Position numbers and translations under genes: made by a program
Shown: piece by piece, positions 1 to 10,494 of the stretch
Position numbering within the stretch: the first letter of the stretch is position 1
Layout of the letters: the number at the start of each line of letters is the position of its first letter
Notes under the pieces: model-generated
What the model was told of the DNA's origin: nothing
Database searches by the model: none
What the model saw: the letters and a program-made list of their open reading frames with translations, nothing else
Assembly: GCF_029784165.1 (NCBI RefSeq)
Contig: NC_073696.1
Span: forward strand, 174,520,912-174,584,911
Origin: Wyeomyia smithii
Lineage: Eukaryota > Arthropoda > Insecta > Diptera > Culicidae
Direction of reading: 5' to 3'
DNA length: 64,000 nucleotides

Positions 1-539
1 GACTATTTTTGATTTGGCTGAAACTTTGCATGGACGTTTCTATGGGCTAATAATGCTATTTTGTGCTATTGCTTTCATTCTTTTTTTTCTTTGATTCGGT
101 AATTAATAAAAGTTACGTGTATTTTTGCGAGTAAATTTGCCCGTTCAAAAAAGGTTACTATTTGATCAGTTACAGAACAAAATCTGTCGTTTCCATAAAC
201 CACTTGCGACCTACGGCTCGATTGTCTGAGATGTATGCTGTCTTTACTCGCTATTGCTCGTTCGGACTAAACTGTGCAATTCCACAATGAAACGGGAAAC
301 CAATTTAATAGAACCGATTTTTTGTCACTTTTTCCCGGAGGAATTTAATTCCCGGCTTTCTCTTGCATTTCTCTGGTCGATACCAATGGCATATAACTAG
401 TCATGAATTTTCACTCTCTTTTATCAAATAAATCAATCAATCACTCTCTCCTTATCGATCGATTGAAAAGACGAAGTTTTGTGGGTTAAAATTCTAGCCT
501 CTAGATTTGTTAACCGATCTATGATAAATAAAAAATATT
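1..539. other. No gene recognised
   Basis: AT-rich sequence with no convincing coding region, RNA gene or complete transposon end. It borders the decayed LINE that follows. Confidence 0.4.
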
Positions 540-639
540 ATATCTAGCAACACCCGCAAGCTGGACCACGAAATCGCTCCACGGCTACAAAGGTACGGGT
601 GGATAGCAGTAAAACGGGACTTTCTTCTGATTCAGTCTT

Positions 640-1280
640 CACTGTGTACTACTAGAACGTCAGAGGCCTTCGTACAAAAACACACGACCTTCGATTACGT
701 CTCTCTAGTTGCAACTACGACGCTCTGGTTCTGATCGAAACATGGCTTCGCCCGGATATTCCGGACTGCGAGCTCTCCCAGGACTACCAAATCTTCCGAT
801 GTAATCGCAATGAGGCTTCAAGTCATCTATCCAAAGGAGGTGGTACACTCATAGCAGTCAAATTACAACACCAAAGCACCCTGATTCCCTGATTCCGTTG
901 CATGATTGTGATTTTCTTGAGCAGGTTGTTGTTCAGATTAAGCTGAAGAGTCGCCTTATGTTCATATCTGGAATCTATATTCGGCCGACGTCTAGTCCAG
1001 AGGTGTACAAGTTGCATACCACAGCTGTACGGAACATCGTTGAGATGTCTACGAACGATGACATCATCTTGACTCTGGGCGAATCTACTTGATTTACAAT
1101 GGAACTTAGACGAGGATATCAACAGATATCTACCTTCGGATGCGTCAACCGAGCAAGAGGAAACTCTCGTGGAAGAAATGCTTGCAATTGGCTTGAGCCA
1201 GGTCAATTCATATGTGAACGGTAACGTTAGGCTGCTCGATCTGGCCTTCACATCGTATTATGACATTGTCGATCTCATAG
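640..1280 (+). pseudogene. LINE endonuclease domain, broken
   Basis: Apurinic-type endonuclease of a non-LTR element, which would nick target DNA for target-primed reverse transcription. Visible pieces in order are NVRGLR (after an in-frame TAG at 653-655), a LVLIETWL block near 725-750, and a GGGTLIAVK block near 835-862. In another frame come VVVQIKLKSRLMFISGIYIRP-like sequence (about 922-990) and TLG then FNLPDLQW-like sequence after a frameshift near 1080. At least one stop and two frameshifts make it non-functional. The order and spacing fit jockey/CR1 endonucleases. Confidence 0.7.
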
Positions 1281-1309
1281 AACCAGCCGTTCTGAATGCT
1301 GTTCGACCC

Positions 1310-2178
1310 TTGATATCGGAGTTCCAACACGGATTTGTCCAGCGTCGTTCTACAACCACGAACTTGGTGTGCTACACAAATACGTTGTTCCGAGAGATTG
1401 AACTACGCAATCAAATTGACTCCATCTACCTTGATTTTGCGGAAGCGTTCGACACGAGACCACACCTTCGTGCCTGCGACAAACGAAGGTGTTAGGTCTT
1501 CCTGATTGGCTGGTCGATTGGATCCGTTCTTACTTAACCAATCGATACGCTTTCGTGAAGATACAATCAACTTGTTCCGAATCCTTTCCAATCAGGTCAG
1601 GTGTTCCACAAGGCAGCGTCCTGGGGCCGCTGATTTTCGTATTGTTCGTGAACGACTTGTGTTCTTGTATATTATCTTTCAAGAAGCTGTTTGCAGATGA
1701 CCTGAGGATGTACAGGATTAACACTTCCATTCTCGATTGTTTGGCTCTCCAATGCGATATAGACATTCTCCTTCAATGGTGTGAAGAAAATGGAAAGAGC
1801 ATCAATGGCAAGAAATGTAAAATAATTTCATTCACTCGTCGCTGTACCACAGTCAATCACCATTACACCCTAAAATCAACCCCGTTGGAACGTGTCTCCT
1901 CCATCATGGATCTAGGAGTGACGCTAGATTCCAAACTGAGATTCAACAACCACGTAACACTAATTTTATCAAAGGCATATGCTGTTCTTGGATTCATCCG
2001 GCGATACACTTGGCATTTCATAGATATCGATGCTCTGAAGACACTGTACTGCACCCTTGTTCGTAGTTCTCTAGAATACGCTGCTCCTATTTGTGCTCCG
2101 TTTCATACAACGCTCGTCAGTAAAATTGAAAGAATACAGAGGCTGTTCATAAGGTTCGCACTACGCAATTTACCATGA
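1310..2178 (+). pseudogene. LINE reverse transcriptase domain, broken
   Basis: Palm and thumb part of a non-LTR reverse transcriptase. It starts with HGFVQRRSTTTNL (RT motif 2a-like) and YLDFAEAFD (motif A, catalytic Asp present). A frameshift near 1460-1490 follows, then SGVPQGSVLGPLIFVLFVNDL (about 1597-1660) and LFADDLRMYR (about 1687-1716, motif C with the catalytic DD). A C-terminal region ends at 2178. Motif A is followed by TRPH where FDxVxH is usual, next to the frameshift. The N-terminal RT motifs are absent because of the internal deletion. Confidence 0.8.
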
Positions 2179-2450
2179 CGAGACCTGCTTCATCTTCTAG
2201 AATATCCAGCTCGCTGTGCACTAATCAACTTGGAAACACTAGGAACAAGACGACAAAGGTGACAGATGGTGTTTATCTTCAACATACTTGACGGGAACAT
2301 CGACTGCCCGCAATTACTTTTGGAAAACCCTCTCTACGTTCCGCCCCGACAACTGAGAAGATCTCCCGTCTTTGCTGCTCCAACCAAGCTTAGGAACATG
2401 ACTGGAGAGCGACACTATACTGACGACTTTTCTCTCTCTTCACTCTAACA

Positions 2451-3998
2451 GCCTCATGCATGAGCTATTCATGAGAGCTCACATACAGCTACAGTTTAAA
2501 CAAGGCAAAGAAACTATCTTGTGTTTTGTACGACAGCTCATTCTTGCGCATGTATTTTGTTCGTTCGGGCATGACAGCCTAGTTTGCTCATTTTGAGGAT
2601 GTCCTGTTCCTGTTGACAGTCTGCTGATCGGCTGCGGCTGTCGTCGACTTGCATTTTTTCGTTTCTCCTTTTTCACAGGCCGGTGGCATATTGAATACAT
2701 AGCAAACCGTTTCCATTGTTGATATTATTCCCCACGTAAGAAAAAACGTGCTTCGCACCATCTCTCTTTCATTCTTTCATCGGCCTTACTGTCGTGATCA
2801 TAATCACCTGACATCCCGCTCGGATTCGTGTTGAAGGATGTCGGAAGATTACAGGCTGTCATTCGCGACAGCTTGGAAATACCAACAGACATATGAAGAT
2901 GAAAAATAACAGTCCGTATGAAGTTGCATGTGTGCTGTCGTCAGTTGCTGTCGGACTGTTCACCGAACGTGTGGGGAGCAGAGAGAGCTGTGCAATACAA
3001 TGAGAGCCGGATCAGTTGAAAATTTGCTGTCATTGTCTTGCAGTTTTCATAACACTGGCTCCAACACATAGAACTACGTACGGCCAGAACAATCCACTTA
3101 ACGCTTGCCTTAGGGCCTTTAACGACGTTGGTGATCACTACGACTTCAGCATTTCCAAAAATTTTTTTAAAAATAGAATTGAGATTAGTTAGTGTAGTCT
3201 GTACGGTTTAATCGAAGACGAAACAATAAATAATAATAATTATTATTAATTATAAACGTATGTATTTTTCAAAATATGATCAAACATAATTTCAATTTGT
3301 GTTTTTTTTTTGTTATTACCATTTTTCATTTTTTCTATTATATTCTTTTACTGTTTTCTGTTTTGCATTACTTGAAATTTTTGCCGTCTTTCGTTTTCTA
3401 TGTAAGTTTATTTTATGGTATTTACTATTTCGCCAGTGCTTAAAATTTTTGTTTGATTACTCAAAGTTAATATTTTTCTAGTAATAGTAATGAAAAACAA
3501 ATATATAAAAAGTTGTAGAATACCACCAAAAAACTTCTTTTATCAAAACTATTTTGTTCTTATGGTACTCATGCGAATACGAATTTCGTTTTCTAAGTTT
3601 CGTCTAAAATTTACTTACAAGCAGCATCCATTCAAAGAGTTATATAAACGGTTAAATTTACAATATTAAGTAAGTTTGGAAAATACGAGAGTTGATATAA
3701 ATCTGAAAATATCATTTATTTTCTAATATGAGCTCATTCGAGTTAATCGAAAGTACCAGCGCTGAAAACGCTGAATTTTGTTAAATGGTCACGCCAAAAA
3801 ATGCGACTGTTATAACAAGCAGATAACATTTACATGCCAATAATGATTGATAGATTACAAACACTGACCACCGTTTCAAAAAGGAATGTAAAATAACAGA
3901 AGGTAGTTGATAATTGTGATCAATATCGGTTTAGATATTTGTCAAGGACTCTTTAGTATAAACATGAAAACATGTAAATACGAATCCGATAGATATTA
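2451..3998. other. No gene recognised; AT-rich stretch
   Basis: No coding region is supported. The part from about 3170 to 3500 is extremely T/A-rich and its short open frames are compositional. Nothing recognisable as an RNA gene was seen. Confidence 0.4.
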
Positions 3999-4123
3999 GG
4001 GGTCTTCACATCGAGCTCGTATACGAATACCGAGCCGTAAACTGCGTATCTTCCATTACTCGTCAATGGAGGTGAGTATTTTTACGGCTGGGTATTTGTT
4101 TACGAGCTCGACATGAATCCCCC
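3999..4123. mobile_element. Small palindromic MITE with TA duplication
   Basis: A 125-bp near-palindrome. The left arm (GGGG-TCTTCACATCGAGCTCGTA, then CGAATACC and AGCCGTAAA) is matched by the reverse complement at the right end (TTTACGGCTGGGTATT, then ACGAGCTCGACATGAATCCCC). TA flanks both ends, as expected for a Tc1/mariner-type MITE. It lies 108 bp beyond the 3' end of the three-exon gene. Confidence 0.75.
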
Positions 4124-4230
4124 TATTGTTTACAGAGTGTCTGCTCAGGTCGAGTGAGTGATACAGCTAAAAACGAAAACTAAATTCTTAAAAATAAGAG
4201 CAAAACAAAAAACATCACATATCTGAATCA

Positions 4231-5289
4231 TTACCCTGTCAGCTGTATCGAGTCCAATTGTTCCAAATTTAATTTCTTCGGTTTGCCAAATTTGTCCTTT
4301 TGCAAGCTTTTACGAAAATATTTACAGAATCGATATATGTATTATAGTTTGTGTAGACCTAATATAACTTGGAACAACATTAAATTTTTGTAGTCCTGTG
4401 TTGCAGGTTATTGAGGTAAAAAGAAATAAAAAACGAAAAAAACTGAGAACGCGAGGTGCTATAGTTGAAAAACAAAAATGAAATTATTTTTATACGATAT
4501 AACACGAAATACGATGCAAGTGCTAAGAAGTGATTGATTGTTTTAACGTTTCTACGGGTCAAAATAATGGCTTTTACTAAGATTGAACACAAGAAAATAA
4601 AAAAAATATATATATATATATATTGATACTACACACCCTCTTTCGCGCAGAGATCGTAGCTGAGCTGTATTCAGTAGACGAGGTTCACCCGATCCATCCG
4701 CAGCAACTGCATCAAGTTCATCAAACGGTGGTGCGATAAAAAGATCACGTAGATTTATCGGCCGTGATTTCCTGTTAGCGCCAGTCATGTTGCTATTGTT
4801 ATTAGTCACCGCTCCACCATTTCCAACACCACCACCAGGGCTTACAGAGAGTGGTGCTGGTAAATCTTAAATGTAAAATTAAATATTAAGCTGAAATCAA
4901 TTGTAATAATTCTAGCGTAAACCAACAAGAAGTTACAAATGCAAAGGTGAACGAATCGAGTTTGTTCTACTATACTTGTCCAATAAAGTGTAAACTTCAC
5001 ATGATTTGTGATTTTTTTGCGCTGTTATGTTGATTTACGCTAGAATTTTGGTATTTTAGTTTTCCTGTAAATACTTACTGATTGGAAACGTTTTCCAGTG
5101 ATAAAGAAACTGCTCTGCCACCGCTTTAATATGATCGATTAGTTGTTCTACTTCTGGAGGGGCCCCGATCAGATTGACTTGAAAGTGGACTGGCTCTTTC
5201 TCGGGCGGCAGCAATGTGTTTGGACGTACAAGGACAGCACTCGTACCCATCGGAAGGGTAGTTGTATTAGCAGTCTCCATCGTTTCCAT
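4231..5289 (-). CDS. Three-exon gene, conserved-looking protein of unknown function
   Basis: Predicted exons on the minus strand are 5289-5079, 4865-4637 and 4306-4231. The introns are 213 and 330 bp with GTAAGT/AAG and GTGTGT/AAG borders. Phases join perfectly (211 + 229 + 76 = 516 nt), giving 171 aa ending in SIQLTG and a TAA. The N-terminal part (about residues 33-70) is an amphipathic block containing APPEVEQLIDHIKAVAEQF. A Gly/Asn-rich linker (about 78-100) follows, then RDLFIAPPFDELDA (about 110-123) and a basic C-terminus (RERGLQKDKFGKPKKLN, about 144-160). There is no signal peptide or membrane segment. The first Met was chosen; another at residue 4 is possible. The sharp break between exons and AT-rich introns supports a real gene. 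I do not recognise the family. Confidence 0.75.
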
Positions 5290-5880
5290 CCAATACGTTA
5301 TTTTTACTGATAATGGCAGGTGTTTTTGTTACATAATTACTGGATGTTATGACTCTATTTTTTTCTTTCTATAGCTCCAAGGCATACACATAATGGCATG
5401 ATTATAAAATTTTGCTGAAACATTGAACCAGAAAATAACAAAATGTTGTCATAATCATTAATTGTAGCTCTTCAGATATAAAGCCTGACTATAAAATTCG
5501 AGAAACCTTGATGTTGTTTATGTATATGTGACTTTATCAGAAACTCTGCAAGGTTTACAGCCCTAGGAGGTGTATGAAATGATACCGTAGGACTAAACAA
5601 TGTAATACCCTCTAGGCTTCATTGTTACAAACTAGAGAGTCCACATCAAAAGCGTATAGTCCTAGGTTTGAATTTTGATAGAATCAGGCCAATCGTCCAG
5701 TGACACACTGATGTTTACTCTCAGGTTTTCCATGAATCCTTCCTTTCTCATTTTTCTGCAACATTGCCCCTAATTTAAGAATGGACTAATTAAAAATCGA
5801 GAAAAACGCATTTTAAATGTTTTTGTCGATACAAAAAGTTTTGAACGTCTATAACAACTTTATAAAGCGTACCTATACCA
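5290..5880. other. Upstream flank of the three-exon gene
   Basis: AT-rich sequence that should contain the promoter and 5' leader of the minus-strand gene. No defined promoter motif or transposon was identified. Confidence 0.3.
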
Positions 5881-6352
5881 CACCGGGTCTACTACGAAAG
5901 GCTGAAACACGTAAGGCTGAAACTCGCAAGGCTGAAATCACGAAAGGCTAAAAACAACAAAAGGCTGAAAAACACGAAAGACTGAACCACGAAAGGCTGA
6001 AAATCATTAGGCTGAAAATTCAAAAAGTTTCTTATTTTCGATTTTATCATTTGTATGAACTATTTGTGTTGATTATCAGACTGCCGCCAACATCTGTATA
6101 TTTTCATTCATAATGGGGGGGTAATAATCGTTAAAAATCTGTCCACGTGGTATGTGGATGGCCCCTAAGGGCATACGAAGTGGTAGATTGTCTAGGGGTG
6201 GTGAGGTTTGGAGAGTAGGCCGTCGATTACAAAACTTTCAGCCTTTCGTACATTCAGCCTTTTGTGCATTCAGCCTTTCGTATATGATACATACTTTTCA
6301 GCCTTTCGTGTTTCAGCCTTTTGAGTTTCAGCCTTCCGTTACTAACCCACCA
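5881..6352. repeat. Fold-back element built of a reiterated 12-mer
   Basis: The left half (about 5893-6016) repeats ACGAAAGGCTGAAA-like units seven to eight times. The right half (about 6237-6342) repeats the reverse complement, TTCAGCCTTTCGT, about six times, so the two halves can pair. This is the architecture of a fold-back MITE with reiterated sub-terminal repeats. A fragment of an unrelated MITE lies in the loop. The ends are approximate and no clear target duplication was found. Confidence 0.7.
6113..6165. mobile_element. Fragment of the GGGGCCATCCACAT MITE family
   Basis: A G-run is followed by AATCGTTAAAAATCTGTCCACGTGGTATGTGGATGGCCCC. This matches the right half of the complete copy at 36672-36840 and of the copy at about 46962-47109. 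The left terminus is missing. It sits inside the loop of the fold-back element. Confidence 0.7.
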
Positions 6353-6534
6353 CACCTAATATATACTGAAACCTTGCCAGTGAGTTCAAACTGAAAAATT
6401 CATTATTAAACCTTGAATAGATAGTATTCCTTCTGACATATCTTCTGATATATGTTTAGAACATAGGACGCGATATGATTGGTTCTCGTTGAAACAAATC
6501 GGAGTAAAATCTTTACCGTTATTTCACGTTGAAA

Positions 6535-6737
6535 TACCGTGAGGCGTCCTAATTCTGCGCGGCTCTTAATTCTGCGCACTTTGTATCAATATTTTGATGT
6601 CGTTTAGTAAGAAAGTAAACATAAGCAGAAAGTTAAAAGTTAATATATAAGAAATCACATCCAAACATCATTTTGAAAAACTGCTTTTAACTGATATTTT
6701 TTAACATTTTAATACCAAGTAGGGCGCCTTAAGGTAG
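6535..6737. mobile_element. MITE with TACCGTGAGGCG termini, copy 1
   Basis: Starts TACCGTGAGGCGTCCTAATT and ends AGTAGGGCGCCTTAAGGTAG, which are imperfect inverted repeats of each other. The interior matches copy 2 at 6765-7108 (GTTTAGTAAGAAAG, AAACATAAGCAGAAAGTTAA and other blocks). No transposase coding is present. Confidence 0.65.
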
Positions 6738-6764
6738 TTGTAATTATGTAGGGATTATGAAATG

Positions 6765-7108
6765 TACCGTGAGGCGTCCTAATTCTGCGCACTTCGTACC
6801 AAAATTATGATGCCGTTTAGTGAGAAAGGAAACATAAGCAGAAAGTTAACAGTTAATATATAGGAAATCACTTATATATAATAGTGTTGAAATGTCACCA
6901 TTTGTGGCAGAACACACAGTATTAATTCTGAATAGATATTAGTACATAAATAAATCATTACAAACATCCCCCCTTATGAAAAAAAAAAAATAGGAAATCA
7001 CTTCCAAACTTAATTTTTGAAAATCTGCTTTTAATTGATATTTTTTTAACATTTTAATACGAAGTGCGCAGAATTGAGAACCACGCAAAATTAGGGCGCC
7101 TTACGGTA
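6765..7108. mobile_element. MITE with TACCGTGAGGCG termini, copy 2, interrupted
   Basis: Same family and orientation as the copy 28 bp upstream. It starts TACCGTGAGGCGTCCTAATT and ends TTAGGGCGCCTTACGGTA. It is interrupted by a short retroposed sequence at 6874-6990. Confidence 0.7.
6874..6990 (+). mobile_element. Short retroposed insert with A-tail and 13-bp TSD
   Basis: A 117-bp insert ending in a run of A, bracketed by exact copies of TAGGAAATCACTT (6861-6873 and 6991-7003). An AATAAA lies about 40 bp before the tail. This is the signature of LINE-mediated insertion. The body is too short to name; it could be the 5'-truncated 3' end of a LINE or a processed transcript. Confidence 0.75.
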
Positions 7109-7460
7109 TAGCTATAATTATTAGATTTCAAATGTTTACGTGTTCAGTAACCAACGAGTTGAGGCCGAGGATGCTGAATATAAGATCTATTACAAAAGTC
7201 AAATTTACTCAACTCGCCCATGTATTTCAAATGAGATGAGTTGGTCGTCGAAACTTCTGTAGTACGACCCATAACTTCGAATTTTTCACTCCTTTTCAAT
7301 CAGGAAAAACAAGAAAGTACAGTCGATGTAAGACAAGGAAATCAATCTAGTTACGTAATTTCAGGCACAACACTGATTAAAGACGCGTACGGCTTTCAGA
7401 ATAAGCCTTTACTTTAGTAGTTTTTATTCTTACACAGTTTGTTCGTATTGACACTGTACT
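7109..7460. other. No feature recognised
   Basis: AT-rich intergenic sequence. No coding region, RNA gene or complete repeat was seen. Confidence 0.3.
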
Positions 7461-7807
7461 CAGGGCGACGAAAAAGATTTTCAAAATAAGTTACCTGATT
7501 TTCCCTCATTTTTCTTGGAATATAACATTAATTTCCCTGATATTTTTCAGCATTTAGAGTAAAAAAATGCAACGTAGATGAGCGGAACTCTGATATCCCA
7601 ATGAAAAAAGTATTCGATCGAATGGAAAACCAAACAATAAAGTCACGTATTAGACTTTTATGCTAAAGAAACGTTATAGCGTTGAAAAACCGTTTAAAAA
7701 AGAATCGTGTCTCGGTAAAAATATTTCCCTGATTGTTTTTCAGTTTTCCCTGAGATTCCCTGATCAAACATGGAATTCCCTGACATTCCCTGATTTTTCA
7801 GGCCCTG
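7461..7807. mobile_element. Probable hAT-type MITE remnant
   Basis: Begins CAGGGCGACG and ends CAGGCCCTG, and the interior repeats CCCTGATT/TTCCCTGA many times in both halves. Flanks share only TGTACT (7455-7460 and 7808-7813), less than the 8 bp expected for hAT, so the boundary or family call is provisional. Confidence 0.45.
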
Positions 7808-9467
7808 TGTACTGATCACTCCAAAGAGTGTTTCGAGAACATTGGGTGGCATGAAGCTTTCGTGATGGTACAGTTAACAGAAAAGTCTAATCGGTTCAGT
7901 GCTCAATTATTCGTTAAATAAAAAGCACTGTTCCGCTGTATTTTTTACACAGAAATCGTTAATTTTACTCATGTAAAGCTAAAATAGTGACTTAATTGAC
8001 CATTTGGTTGTAAAATAGTGACTTGAGTGAGTTTTTGGTACTAGGCTCGAAGTAATTTTGTCAAGTCACTAAAAAGTGACACTACTAGCCTTGCAATAAA
8101 ATATACAATGGTGAAAACTAATTGAAAAGAAAACATCTGAGGCTTCATGCCCCAACGTTTATCTTTTCAAAGAAACTCGGCGACGCCATTATTTTTGAAG
8201 ATGCTATCTATAAACTACGTTCTCAATACTGGTTATTCCGGATATCCTCCTACCCTTCGGATTAATCTGGTCATACATTTTTTCATAATTTGTATTACAT
8301 GTAGTTTCTGGTCAACCTCCTCATGTCCCTTTATAATCCGCGGGGTATATGCTCGACCCTACACTTACTATTTCATAATGTTATTCATGTGTATTGTTCG
8401 ATACACTGCTGTTCATTTTTCAGGTATTAAACTCAACTTTTTGTCTTTGGCACAATCTCACCGCCTTCATTTTCACTTTCGAAGGAACCAATTATGTTTA
8501 AACAAAAAGCATGTTGCATTAGTAAAAATCAAAATAAATAAACAAAAAACTTTTTCCATTGATTGTTAAAAATGATTAGGAAGTGGGTCTTTGAAAGCGC
8601 TGTATGCATATGTGTTCTCAAAGTTTAACAAGATTTCCTCCTTAAATGAAATGTCAATTATAAAAACAAAGAACTGTAAGAAAAGCTATCTATAACACCT
8701 ATTGCACCTACTTCATTCATTCGGTAATCACAAGCGGTGTTTCTCGAGGTTTATGTTAGAATGTTGTTTTTACACTGACAATAGTTAGACACAATTTTTA
8801 CAATTGGCCTAAAAATTTTATTACACAACTTTGGATTCTATGTGCACAAAATTTCATAAAAAACGTGACGTTTTATTGTTGAGCATTACGAATAGATTTT
8901 AATTGATTAGACCAGTAGAAACAGTTTCTAATCAGCACTTGGCCTGTAAGTTTTTAGCGTATAATTTTAATTACCTTTTGACCTATTAGTTATCCACAGA
9001 ATCCGCTCAATTGTGTAATCCAGATAAACATCATTCGTGTACTGAACTTTAAATTTTGTTGCTTACATTAAACAGCTGCTCTTCTACTGCACATAAACAC
9101 ATTAAAACAATTTTGTGAAATCGAATTTTTGACTTTTCTTCAAGCAATTTATGCGCACAGTTGAAAATATTGTAACAGTGTAAAAACATAAAATGCACTC
9201 ACACAATCATAGGGCTGAAGCAAGTGATTACTAATACAATTTCTACCCTATGTGCAACTTTTTCTCTGGCATTTTTATGGAGATGTGAAACGTTCAATTA
9301 TTGCAGTATCCACGACCGTCAACAATCCGTGAATAATTGCAATTGCAAACAAACACAACTAGAAATTGTCTAGCAACATACCCTTTTGCTGAAAAGTTTT
9401 CCAGAAAAACTTAGTTTATGACACAAATGAACGTAAGCATTAACTTATATCTCTAAACAACGGCGAA
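7808..9467. other. No gene recognised
   Basis: AT-rich sequence. A 140-codon open frame at 8147-8569 has no recognisable domain and is hydrophobic by composition, so it is not called. No RNA gene was recognised. Confidence 0.35.
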
Positions 9468-9475
9468 CAGTGACT

Positions 9476-9744
9476 TAGGGATGGGCGATACTAGCATCGA
9501 TACCAGCGGTATCGATACTAGGGGTCGCGGTATCGAGTATTTTGGCATCGATACTCACCGCGAGAAATGAGTACCGGTATCGATACTTTCTAAACGACGC
9601 TTTTCAAAAAAAAATGTAGGTCTGATACCGATACTATCGAAGCACCGATAACCGATACTCCTTCAACCGATACCTGGTATCGAAGTTCATAAAAGAATCG
9701 CGATACCAAAGTATCGATACTTTTGTCAGTATCGCCCATCCCTA
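9476..9744. mobile_element. hAT-type MITE, complete
   Basis: A 269-bp element with termini TAGGGATGGGCGATAC and GTATCGCCCATCCCTA, exact inverted repeats. It is flanked by the perfect 8-bp duplication CAGTGACT (9468-9475 and 9745-9752). The interior is rich in GATACCGATA/TATCGATAC motifs in both orientations. No coding. An 8-bp TSD is diagnostic of hAT superfamily transposition. Confidence 0.92.
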
Positions 9745-9810
9745 CAGTGACTACAAATCAGGGATGCCAGATGTAAAGGCATGTCTTTGGTCTCATTCCT
9801 CGCTATACAC

Positions 9811-9976
9811 TAGCGAACCTATACATTAGAGAAATGACAAGACACTCACCGTTAAGGCAACTATCATCATCAAAACGTATAACGGCAATGCAAATTTATA
9901 CAGCTCGGCCGTTTTGATGTTGACAGTTGCCTTAACGGTGAGTGTCTTGTCATTTCTCTAATGTATAGGTTCGCTA
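9811..9976. repeat. Perfect hairpin, copy 1
   Basis: A fold-back of about 166 bp. The left arm TAGCGAACCTATACATTAGA, continuing through GACACTCACCGTTAAGGCAA, is matched exactly by the right arm ending TCTAATGTATAGGTTCGCTA. The loop side contains TAACGGCAATGCAAATTTATAC. It is related to the hairpin at 10321-10494, but the outer stem differs. Confidence 0.85.
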
Positions 9977-10320
9977 CTATACACGCTCGTAAATAATAAC
10001 TCATGAACTGAGCAACTCTGACTCAGTTTAGAACGATGTTCGTAGACCTCCAAAAATGAGTAGAGGTCCTTTTTGGTTTTGAGTAACTTTGACTCACTTT
10101 TTGGGTTCCCGTCATATAGCTTCTTTCTGAGTAACGTCGCATATAACGACGTCCATTTTGAAAGGTGATTCTGATGTGCTTCAGTTTGTAAGAGTAAGCC
10201 CACCAGTGGCTAAATTGAAGTTTCTAAAGCTAGTTTGGCAAATCCCACCATAACGCGGCAACCGCACCGGGCGTTGCTATGTTGGTTTGGGAAATAGCAA
10301 TCCCCACCTCGGGTAGTAGT
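9977..10320. other. Spacer between the two hairpins
   Basis: Contains ACTCA/TGAGT-rich sequence resembling the repeat at 11869-12062, then GC-richer sequence. An 81-codon minus-strand frame here has no recognisable domain. Confidence 0.3.
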
Positions 10321-10494
10321 AGTCAGCCTATACACCAGAGAGACGCCGAGACACTCACCGTTAAAGCAACTGTCAACATCAAAACGGATAACGGCAATGC
10401 AAAATTATACAACTCGCCCGTTTTGATGTTGACAGTTGCTTTAACGGTGAGTGTCTCGGCGTCTCTCTGGTGTATAGGCTGACTAGGTAGTAGC
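10321..10494. repeat. Perfect hairpin, copy 2
   Basis: A fold-back of about 174 bp with left arm AGTCAGCCTATACACCAGAG, then AGACGCCGAGACACTCACCG, and a matching right arm ending CTCTGGTGTATAGGCTGACT. The inner stem and loop are nearly those of copy 1 at 9811-9976. The outer stem differs from copy 1 on both sides in a pairing-preserving way. It may be a fold-back MITE or a source of hairpin RNA. Confidence 0.85.

Larger units (their letters stand above)
540..2450 (+). mobile_element. Decayed jockey/CR1-like non-LTR retrotransposon
   Basis: A LINE remnant on the plus strand. Endonuclease-like coding (about 640-1280, several frames) is followed directly by reverse-transcriptase coding (about 1310-2178). 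The stretch expected between the endonuclease and RT fingers, roughly 250 residues in the family, is missing, so an internal deletion near 1290-1310 is inferred. A tail of coding similarity runs to about 2448. No poly-A tail or target-site duplication was identified, so the outer limits are approximate. The clade call rests on the overall RT and endonuclease pattern and is uncertain. Confidence 0.75.

Noticed and set aside
8147..8569. 140-codon open frame as a membrane protein gene
   Set aside because: Hydrophobic content follows from T-rich composition. There is no domain, splice or poly-A context.
9757..9790. CAGGGATGCCAGATGT as the end of another hAT MITE
   Set aside because: It resembles the 29577 terminus but no matching second end or duplication was found.
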